Source of the DNA: Gemmatimonadota bacterium
GTDB lineage: Bacteria; Gemmatimonadota; Gemmatimonadetes; Gemmatimonadales; GWC2-71-9
NCBI GenBank assembly: GCA_016199245.1
Contig: JACQHC010000083.1
Span: forward strand, 1 to 33,493
Reading direction: 5' to 3'
Length of the DNA: 33,493 nucleotides
Shown: positions 27,250 through 33,493 of the stretch, one piece after another
How the letters are laid out: the number at the start of each line of letters is the position of its first letter
Numbering within the stretch: position 1 is the stretch's first letter
The notes under the pieces: model-generated
Database searches by the model: none
What the model was told of the DNA's origin: nothing
What the model saw: the letters and a program-made list of their open reading frames with translations, nothing else
Position numbers and translations under genes: made by a program

Positions 27250-27579
27250 ATGACGCCACCAGACGAATCATCCGGCCAGCGCCGCAGTAGCCAGCCCCTG
27301 CTCGACGCGCTGGGCAAGCTCATCGTTGAGGGCAAGGACGCCGCGACTTATCTCTGGCAGGTCCCGGACGACGCGGCCACGCGCGGCCGCGTGCAGCAGA
27401 TCCTCGAAGACGTCCGCGAGCAGTCCGCCAAGAAGGGGCGGCGCGAGATGCCGAAGCTGTGCGAGGAATTGCTCACGGCTCTGCGCGCAACACCCAGCCC
27501 GCAACAGATGGACATCCTCCAGGACGGGTTCGACCGTCTGTACAAGCTGTGGGAAGCGGCGAAGACGGGGCTGGGGTAA
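27250..27579 (+). CDS. Small hypothetical helical protein
   Basis: ATG start; MTPPDESSGQRRSSQPLLDALGKLIVEGKDAATYLWQVPDDAATRGRVQQILEDVREQS... Co-directional and close to the downstream genes. Confidence 0.65.
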   Translation: MTPPDESSGQRRSSQPLLDALGKLIVEGKDAATYLWQVPDDAATRGRVQQILEDVREQSAKKGRREMPKLCEELLTALRATPSPQQMDILQDGFDRLYKLWEAAKTGLG

Positions 27580-27600
27580 CCCTCATGAGGACCTATTCCA

Positions 27601-28122
27601 ATGGATGATCTCAAGGCCATCAAGGCCGCGCTCGAGCGCAACGTGAAGGCCGTCTCGCTGCGACCGGCCATGGGGCAGGGCACCGCCGTGACGCGAGCGC
27701 GGCTCCGGCCCGGGCTTGCGTGCGACGTCGAAGAGGGCGCCTGGCGGTTCACCGTGGGGATGTCCCAGAAGTACGGCGGCTCGAACGCGGGCCCGAACCC
27801 AGGCGTATACGGTCGCGCCGCGCTGGGCTCCTGTCTGGCCATCGGCTACGCGATGTGGGCCGCCCGGCTCGGCGTCCCAATTGACGCCCTCGAGGTCGAG
27901 GTACAGGCGGACTCCGACGTGCGGGGCGAGCTTGGCGCGTCGGATGACGTCCCGCCGGGGTATCTCGCGGTGCGCTACGTCGTGCGCGTGGAAAGCTCGG
28001 CTCCGGAGGCCGACGTCCAGCGCGTGATCGACATCGGCGACCGCCACAGCTCCTGGCTCGACGACTTCACGCGGGCAATTCCGGTCCGCCGCGACGTGCA
28101 GGTCACGGCTCCTCGGGGCTAG
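27601..28122 (+). CDS. OsmC family protein
   Basis: KYGGSNAGPNPGVYGRAALGSCLAIGYAMWAARLGVPIDALEVEVQADSDVRGELGASDDVPPGYLAVRYVVRVES matches the OsmC/Ohr superfamily. Confidence 0.88.
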   Translation: MDDLKAIKAALERNVKAVSLRPAMGQGTAVTRARLRPGLACDVEEGAWRFTVGMSQKYGGSNAGPNPGVYGRAALGSCLAIGYAMWAARLGVPIDALEVEVQADSDVRGELGASDDVPPGYLAVRYVVRVESSAPEADVQRVIDIGDRHSSWLDDFTRAIPVRRDVQVTAPRG

Positions 28123-28125
28123 GGC

Positions 28126-28950
28126 GTGGACCCGCGGCTCCAGCGCCGCGTTCAGCGGTACGGCTGGGACAAGGCCGCCGCGTACTACGAGCAGTACTGG
28201 TCGCGCCAGCTCGAGCCGGCCCAGACGCTGATGCTCCGTCTGGCACGGCTTCAACCCGGCGAGCGCGTGCTGGATGTGGCCTGCGGAACGGGACTGGTCA
28301 CCTTCAGGGCGGCCGAGGCCGTCGGGCCGGGCGGGGCGGTTGTTGGCACGGATATCTCCGACTCCATGGTCACGCGCCTGCGCGAATCGGCCCGGGAGCG
28401 CGGGGCACCGAACGTCACCGCCAAGCGGATGGACGCCGAAGACCTCCGCCTTCCCGACGCGCGGTTCGACGTCGCACTCTGCGCCCTCGGCCTGATGTAT
28501 TTCCCCGACCCGCAGAAGTCCGTTCGGGAAATGCTGCGGGTGCTGAAGCCCGGCGGGCGGCTGGCAGTCGCGGTCTGGGGAGCCCGGAGCAAGTGCGGCT
28601 GGGCGGAGATCTTTCCCATCGTGGATCGGCGCGTGGAGTCCGAAGTCTGCCCGCTGTTCTTCCAGCTCGGCACCGGCGAGGCGCTGCGGCTCACGCTGGA
28701 GGCGGCCGGGTGCACAGACGTGATGAGCGAGCGGATCTCCACGACGTTGCGCTACGAATCGGCGGATGATGCCGTGGGCGCCGCATTTGCCGGCGGCCCG
28801 GTGGCGTTGGCCTACTCGCGCTTCGGCGACCAGGTGCGAGACGCGGCGCACGCGGAGTACCTGGCCTCCATCGAGACGTTCGGCAAGCCGGATGGTCGGT
28901 ACGACATCCCCGGGGAGTTCATCGCGGCCGTGGCCCGTAAATCAGGGTAA
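28126..28950 (+). CDS. Class I SAM-dependent methyltransferase
   Basis: VLDVACGTGLVTFRAAEAVGPGGAVVGTDISDSMV...MDAEDLRLPDARFDVALCALGLMYFPDPQKSVREMLRVLKPGGRLAVAVWG. Confidence 0.93.
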   Translation: MDPRLQRRVQRYGWDKAAAYYEQYWSRQLEPAQTLMLRLARLQPGERVLDVACGTGLVTFRAAEAVGPGGAVVGTDISDSMVTRLRESARERGAPNVTAKRMDAEDLRLPDARFDVALCALGLMYFPDPQKSVREMLRVLKPGGRLAVAVWGARSKCGWAEIFPIVDRRVESEVCPLFFQLGTGEALRLTLEAAGCTDVMSERISTTLRYESADDAVGAAFAGGPVALAYSRFGDQVRDAAHAEYLASIETFGKPDGRYDIPGEFIAAVARKSG

Positions 28951-29023
28951 ACCAACGCCGCGCTAGAGACCAAGCTCCCAGTCGGGTATCTTACAGCGGT
29001 CCCCACACGTTCAAGAGGTACGC

Positions 29024-30043
29024 TTGACGCAGTCACTACCGCCGATCCCGGACGCACGCACGCTGATGGCGATCCTGAACCGTTACCGCACACCCTCGCT
29101 CCGTCGCAGCCTGTTTCAGCTGTTAACCACGGCCGGGTTGTTCACCGCCGGGTGGATCGCTGTCCTGCTGGCGATGCGCGTTGGCCTGTGGGCCGGCCTG
29201 CTCGTCGCCATTCCGACAGGGGGCCTCACCATCCGGCTGTTCATCATCCAGCACGACTGCGGGCACGGTTCCTTCTTTCGCCCCCGGTGGGCTAACGATC
29301 TTGTGGGGTTCGCGATCGGCGTCGTGACGCTCATGCCCTACGGCTACTGGCGGCGCACCCACGCCATCCATCACAAGACCTCGGGCGACCTCGACTACCG
29401 CGGGTTCGGTGACATCGACACGTTGACGGTGCACGAGTACTTCAGTCGTTCGCGACTTGGCAGGTTGGCGTATCGCCTGTACCGCAATCCGGTCGTGCTG
29501 CTCGGGCTCGGCCCCGCCTACCAGTTCGTCTTGAAGCACCGACTCCCGCTCGATGCCCCCCTGGCCTGGAAGCGCGAATGGACGAGCGTGCTGCTCACCA
29601 ATCTCGCGCTGCTCACGGTCGTGCTCGCCGCCTGGAGCACGATCGGGCTGACGTCGTTCCTCATGGTGCAACTCCCCATCACGCTGATCGCGGGGAGCAT
29701 CGGCGTGTTCCTGTTCTACGTCCAGCACCAGTTCGAGGACACCTACTGGCGTAACCACCCCGAGTGGGATTTCCACGCGGCGGGGCTACAGGGCAGCTCG
29801 CTGCTCGCCCTGCCGAAGGTCCTCCAGTGGTTCACGGCCAACATCGGCTTTCATCACATCCACCACGTGAACGCGAGCATCCCCAACTACCGTCTGCCGG
29901 AGTGTTACGCCAAGGAGCCGGTGTTCCAACACGTGACCAGGATCACGCTATGGGACGGCCTCAAGTGCCTCAGGCTCGCGTTGTGGGACGAGCAACAGCG
30001 GAAGCTGGTGAGTTTTCGGGAGGCGCGACACCGGAAGGCGTGA
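29024..30043 (+). CDS. Membrane fatty acid desaturase family protein
   Basis: Three His boxes HDCGHGSFF, HAIHHKTSGDLDYRG and HHIHHVN, plus multiple hydrophobic segments. Probable TTG start. Confidence 0.92.
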   Translation: MTQSLPPIPDARTLMAILNRYRTPSLRRSLFQLLTTAGLFTAGWIAVLLAMRVGLWAGLLVAIPTGGLTIRLFIIQHDCGHGSFFRPRWANDLVGFAIGVVTLMPYGYWRRTHAIHHKTSGDLDYRGFGDIDTLTVHEYFSRSRLGRLAYRLYRNPVVLLGLGPAYQFVLKHRLPLDAPLAWKREWTSVLLTNLALLTVVLAAWSTIGLTSFLMVQLPITLIAGSIGVFLFYVQHQFEDTYWRNHPEWDFHAAGLQGSSLLALPKVLQWFTANIGFHHIHHVNASIPNYRLPECYAKEPVFQHVTRITLWDGLKCLRLALWDEQQRKLVSFREARHRKA

Positions 30044-30052
30044 GGGGGGTAG

Positions 30053-30358
30053 TCAGAGGGGCTTGATCTCCCCGGACTCAACGACATCTACAAGGTAGCC
30101 CTCGAACGCCGGCGGGATCTGCGCCGCGAGCGCCCGCGTCCGTTTCACCACGTACACCTTGATACACGGCTTGTCATCGCACAGGCCAATGGCGACTCCC
30201 GTGACCCCGGGCAGGCGCATCACGCTCTCGGTCAGTTGAGCCTGAGCCTGTTCGATCGACATCGCCTGCTTCTCCGGAGCTTCGTCGGTGGCCTCGCACG
30301 CCACCATGACGCCAATGAAAACGGCGGCGCGAACCGACCGCCACGCCGCCGCCGTCAT
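30053..30358 (-). CDS. Small putative lipoprotein resembling the N-terminal segment of the adjacent protease
   Basis: Hydrophobic N-terminus ending GVMVACEATDE. VTGVAIGLCDDKPCIKVYVVKRTRALAAQIPPAFEGYLVDVVESGEIKPL aligns by eye with the neighbour's VVGTAVGLDVAGNPVIKVYLARGEARGLPGQLEGFRLVPEVTGPIYAL. Confidence 0.75.
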   Translation of the reverse strand: MTAAAWRSVRAAVFIGVMVACEATDEAPEKQAMSIEQAQAQLTESVMRLPGVTGVAIGLCDDKPCIKVYVVKRTRALAAQIPPAFEGYLVDVVESGEIKPL

Positions 30359-30376
30359 CGCATCGCTACCGACTGG

Positions 30377-31438
30377 CTAATTGCCGTCCACGGTGACGCC
30401 GAAACGTGTCAGAACTGCATTGATTGGGTTTGCAATGGTGTACCCGCCGCCACCGGCGAAGAGCAGCGCCACCGGTCTCCGGGCGTCGGTCCCGCTCTGC
30501 ACCACGATCAGGGACCCGGAATCGCCGCCGGCCGAGAAGCCGCCGCCCACGATGACCACCTGACCCACGAACCGCGCGACGCCCGGGGTGCCGTAATTCA
30601 CGTTCACGGTCGCGTTCACCGCGTCCACACGACCCTTGGTCTGTCCTGTGGTGCGGCCGTACTTCATCACGCGCAACCCCGGGACGGCCCCAACGGTCGT
30701 CGCCCGCGGCGTGCCGTATCCGTCGGCCGGTGTGGCGTTGCCGAGCAGCGACGTGCTGGAGCGCGCAATCGCCGCGTCGATCACGTTGTTGGCGCCACCG
30801 CTGAACATGATCGGCTCGAAATCGTCGAGCGTCCCGATCGCATCCGCGGGATCCTGACCGCCGTCGTACGGGCCGGGCTGGAGCACGTTATCACCGAGCG
30901 GGGCGGCGTTGGTGTTGGCGTACACGTGATTGTTGGACAGCGCGAAGAAATTCGTGCCGTCCGTGACGCGTGCTCCGATCGTCCCGGCCGTGATGTCCGG
31001 ATGACCCGTTGACACGCCGATCGGTACGGGGCGCGGGAATCTGGCGGTTCGATCCACTGGCGGTGCCCGCGGGCGAGCCTGGGCCCCCTGCGCCATGGAG
31101 CTCAGCGCGTAGATCGGACCCGTGACCTCTGGGACTAGGCGGAAGCCCTCGAGCTGACCCGGCAGCCCCCGGGCTTCGCCGCGCGCCAGGTAGACCTTGA
31201 TCACAGGGTTGCCGGCGACGTCGAGCCCGACTGCCGTGCCCACCACGTCGGCGTCGGCCATGACGGCCGGAGTGTGCCGCTCCTGCACCTGCATGGCCCG
31301 CTCCAGGCCCTGTTGCTGACCGAGCGACAGCTCCGCCGCGCCCGTGATGTCTGGACTGTCACTCGCGCAACCGTATGCCACCGCCGCGAGAAGCGCGGCG
31401 CCAAGCGCAGCTCGGGCGCGCGTGTAAAGACGACGCAT
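30377..31438 (-). CDS. Trypsin/chymotrypsin-fold serine protease-like lipoprotein
   Basis: Lipobox AVAYGC. Catalytic-type segments ALSNNHVYA (His), NVIDAAIA (Asp) and SAGGDSGSLIV (Ser); PVALLFAGGGGYTIANPI C-terminal strand. Confidence 0.85.
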   Translation of the reverse strand: MRRLYTRARAALGAALLAAVAYGCASDSPDITGAAELSLGQQQGLERAMQVQERHTPAVMADADVVGTAVGLDVAGNPVIKVYLARGEARGLPGQLEGFRLVPEVTGPIYALSSMAQGAQARPRAPPVDRTARFPRPVPIGVSTGHPDITAGTIGARVTDGTNFFALSNNHVYANTNAAPLGDNVLQPGPYDGGQDPADAIGTLDDFEPIMFSGGANNVIDAAIARSSTSLLGNATPADGYGTPRATTVGAVPGLRVMKYGRTTGQTKGRVDAVNATVNVNYGTPGVARFVGQVVIVGGGFSAGGDSGSLIVVQSGTDARRPVALLFAGGGGYTIANPINAVLTRFGVTVDGN

Positions 31439-31568
31439 TGAACCTCCGGCTCGTACCGATGGAGAAACGGGGGATTCAACAATGCGAGCGGCTTGACCGG
31501 CGCGCAAGGCCACCTCCAACAGGCCGAACGCGACGGGCGCCTGTGTGACGCCGGTCACAGCCCGGCCG

Positions 31569-31802
31569 CTAGTCCTTGAACGGGGAAGGCTTCCCGCGCG
31601 GTCGCGCCGGCTGCGCGACTGAGAGCAACCGCTCCAGCTCCTCCACGCTCATTTCGAAGGGATCGCTCTCATACCCAGGAGCGGCGCCGGTGCGAGGCGG
31701 CTGCGGGTTGTCGCCGACCGGCGAGAACTCCCACTCCGACCGGCTGTGGGCGCGGACTTCCCATGCGTGACCCTGGCGATCCACAAAGCGGCGATAGCCC
31801 AC
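31569..31802 (-). CDS. Small hypothetical protein (77 aa)
   Basis: MGYRRFVDRQGHAWEVRAHSRSEWEFSPVGDNPQPPRTGAAPGYESDPFEMSVEELERLLSVAQPARPRGKPSPFKD. Plausible composition and spacing between genes. Confidence 0.6.
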   Translation of the reverse strand: MGYRRFVDRQGHAWEVRAHSRSEWEFSPVGDNPQPPRTGAAPGYESDPFEMSVEELERLLSVAQPARPRGKPSPFKD

Positions 31803-31829
31803 GGTGTCTCCTACGCTGGCCCTGCGCTC

Positions 31830-32405
31830 TCAGGGCGTTTGCCGGCCGTATCGTAGCGACATCAACGTCGTTCCGCTCGGCGAGACGGTGACCACATAGA
31901 GCCGATCGTATTGCTCTTCGGTAATCTCCGGCACCGGTTGGGCGCCGAGTCCCTCGATAATGACGGGCAGCGTCTTGCGATGACTCACGACGAGCACGGT
32001 CTGGCCGGGGTGGTCCACACGGATCCGGTCGAGCAGCTCGGTGATGTAATTCTCGGTCGTCTGCAGGTTGGTGACGGGCAGGCTGCGGAGATCCGCGAGA
32101 GGCTTCACCGTTTGCTGCGTCCGGAGGTACTGCGTGGCGTAGATCGCGTCCACCCCGGCCTCGCCGAGCACGCGGGCAAGCTCGCGCGCACGGGCAAAGC
32201 CTTCGCGGCTCAGTGGATGGTCACCCAGCGGGCGGGATTTCTCGGCGTGGCGGACCAGGATTACCGTGGTGGGCCCTGCATCGGCTTGCGCCAACGCCAG
32301 GCGTGGCGCCGTCCACGAACCGAGGGCTGTGACAAAAGCGGCGAGGGCGGAGAACCAGGCCCGGCTCAAACCGTATGCGCCAGGCTTCGGACGGTTGACA
32401 GTCAT
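31830..32405 (-). CDS. Histidine phosphatase (phosphoglycerate mutase-like) family protein, exported
   Basis: TTVILVRHAEKSRPLGDHPLSREGFARARELARVL...IYATQYLRTQQTVKPLAD...VLVVSHRKTLPVIIEGLG. Hydrophobic N-terminal segment. Confidence 0.9.
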   Translation of the reverse strand: MTVNRPKPGAYGLSRAWFSALAAFVTALGSWTAPRLALAQADAGPTTVILVRHAEKSRPLGDHPLSREGFARARELARVLGEAGVDAIYATQYLRTQQTVKPLADLRSLPVTNLQTTENYITELLDRIRVDHPGQTVLVVSHRKTLPVIIEGLGAQPVPEITEEQYDRLYVVTVSPSGTTLMSLRYGRQTP

Positions 32406-32473
32406 GAGCGTAGGGTACACCGGCGCCCCCGGTCAGTCGAACCCGATGTCCCACTCCGCGCGCCGCCCAACGG

Positions 32474-32532
32474 TTGATTGTACGGTCACGTTGTAGTAGC
32501 ATAAAGTAATATCTAATCATACATCATAAGCA
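32474..32532 (+). promoter_or_regulatory. AT-rich putative promoter/operator of the RHH-nucleotidyltransferase module
   Basis: TTGATT-N17-TAGCAT promoter-like spacing. Direct repeat ATCATA-C-ATCATA (32516-32528) immediately upstream of ATG 32533. Local AT-rich island. Confidence 0.4.
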
Positions 32533-32928
32533 ATGACCCTCATTCGCATTTCCATCACCATCGCCCGTGAGCTGGTCAAGGCCATGGATCGGCGGGCCCG
32601 AGAGCTGGACCGATCGCGCAGCTGGGTGATAGGGGACGCGGCGCGGCGGTACCTGGAAGGCCCGGGCGTTACCGACAGCGCTCCCAGCGCCGCGACGGCG
32701 GCGGTTCGAGAGTCGCAGGCGCCGTACGGCATTTCGCCGGGCCTAGGCCCGTCTCGCCTGGCCCAGCTACACGCTGACCTGGCGCTCACCCCTACCGAGC
32801 GCGTGCGGGCGGCGGAACGCACCGCCCGCGCAGTCCCCCGGGGCACGCGACGCGTGGCGGACCGGATCCTCACGTTCGACCGCTACGAGGACTATCTCGA
32901 CTGGAAGCGGCGGGAGGGACTCCTGTGA
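32533..32928 (+). CDS. Ribbon-helix-helix (CopG/Arc-like) protein, candidate antitoxin/regulator
   Basis: MTLIRISITIARELVKAMDRRARELDRSRSWVIGDAARRYLEG is an RHH N-terminus. C-terminal LTPTERVRAAERTARA...ILTFDRYEDYLDWKRREGLL extension. Confidence 0.75.
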   Translation: MTLIRISITIARELVKAMDRRARELDRSRSWVIGDAARRYLEGPGVTDSAPSAATAAVRESQAPYGISPGLGPSRLAQLHADLALTPTERVRAAERTARAVPRGTRRVADRILTFDRYEDYLDWKRREGLL

Positions 32929-33389
32929 GCCGCTTCGAAACCGACCTGGCGCAGGTCTGTGCCAAGCTGAACGAGCGAGGAGCTCACTACGTTCTGGTGG
33001 GCGCCGCCGCGGTCCAGCTGTGGGGCCTCACGCGGGCCACCCGCGACATTGACATTCTGATCGAGCGAACGGAGGAGAACGCCCGGCGTGTGCTCAGTGC
33101 TCTTTCAGAGGTGGGGTTCGCTCTGGCTCGCGAATGGTTCGCGGAAGAGATCGTCAAGAAACCCGTGACCATCATCGGGGACTGGCCGCGCGTGGACATT
33201 CTCACCGTGGCCTGGAACGTTCACTACCCGGAGGCCCGGGCCGAAGCCACCGTGTTCGAGGTCGAGGGCGTGCCGATCCCCGCCGCCTCGATTGATCACC
33301 TCATCGCCTCCAAGCGAACCGGCCGCTTGCAGGATGCCGCGGACATCGAAGCGCTGGAGGAGATCAAGCGGCTGCGGGGGCTGGACTGA
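32925..33389 (+). CDS. Nucleotidyltransferase-fold protein (AbiEii/DUF6036-like), candidate toxin
   Basis: HYVLVGAAAVQLWGLTRATRDIDILIERTEENARRVLSALSEVGFAL: G-x-x-A...R-x-T-x-D-I-D nucleotidyltransferase signature. GTGA overlap with the upstream gene. Confidence 0.8.
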   Translation: MSRFETDLAQVCAKLNERGAHYVLVGAAAVQLWGLTRATRDIDILIERTEENARRVLSALSEVGFALAREWFAEEIVKKPVTIIGDWPRVDILTVAWNVHYPEARAEATVFEVEGVPIPAASIDHLIASKRTGRLQDAADIEALEEIKRLRGLD

Positions 33390-33393
33390 ACGA

Positions 33394-33414
33394 CCCTCGC
33401 CTAGAAGGCGAGGG
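33394..33414. terminator. Hairpin between convergent genes
   Basis: CCCTCGCCT-AGA-AGGCGAGGG, 9-bp perfect stem between stops at 33389 (+) and 33417 (-). Weak U tract. Confidence 0.55.
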
Positions 33415-33416
33415 GT

Positions 33417-33493
33417 TCATGGGGTGTCGATTGGAAATCGACTGTCATCCGCGATCTGCTCGCCTTGCTGCTCATCGATGTACTGCTGAATCA
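33417..33493 (-). CDS. C-terminal fragment of a minus-strand CDS running off the window
   Basis: Minus-strand frame reads ...IQQYIDEQQGEQIADDSRFPIDTP*. Protein-like composition; open to the window edge, so absent from the ORF track. Confidence 0.45.
   Translation of the reverse strand, partial: IQQYIDEQQGEQIADDSRFPIDTP

Noticed and set aside
27583-28851. 422-aa minus-strand ORF opposite the OsmC and methyltransferase genes
   Set aside because: Shadow ORF; both plus-strand genes have clear family motifs and good starts.
33426-33442. GTCGA-TTGGAAA-TCGAC looks like a perfect 5-bp/7-nt tRNA-Ser(GGA) anticodon arm
   Set aside because: No D arm upstream, no T arm (GGTTCGANNCC) or acceptor downstream, and it falls within a plausible minus-strand coding tail (DDSRFPIDTP*). 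Most likely coincidence.
1-33493. CRISPR arrays, transposases, integrases, phage genes
   Set aside because: No regularly spaced direct repeats with unique spacers and no ORF with transposase, integrase or phage structural motifs were seen.

Overview
This is a 33.5 kb, GC-rich bacterial chromosomal window with about 30 supportable genes. The lipoprotein and hypothetical-gene style resembles Gemmatimonadota, but that is an impression from the proteins and was not tested. The most coherent unit is an eight-gene minus-strand operon at 16762-24800. It encodes a form II (AYRGAGR-type) aerobic CO-dehydrogenase-like molybdenum hydroxylase in S-L-M order, followed by CoxG, a MoxR/CoxD AAA ATPase, a CoxE VWA protein, an XdhC/CoxF protein and a MobA-like nucleotidyltransferase. 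A Ser/Thr kinase-TPR gene is transcribed divergently from it. Other genes: a Vgb-like propeller (5'-truncated), an EF-P paralogue with a non-canonical PGNLRA tip loop, a 3xPAS protein with a degenerate receiver domain, an esterase interrupted by one in-frame TAA, an EEP-fold lipoprotein, a PhoD-like phosphatase, an inositol-monophosphatase-like enzyme, an S9 peptidase, type 1 IPP isomerase, a lipoprotein/M6 metalloprotease pair with a dockerin-like tail, an OsmC protein, a methyltransferase, a fatty acid desaturase, a trypsin-like lipoprotein protease beside a small lipoprotein that resembles its N-terminal region, a histidine phosphatase, and an RHH/nucleotidyltransferase pair resembling a toxin-antitoxin module. 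The intergenic regions carry a family of short repeats with a 10-bp period (best example 811-900), several strong hairpins, and a composite repeat/palindrome element. No complete rRNA, tRNA, CRISPR array, transposase or integrase was found.
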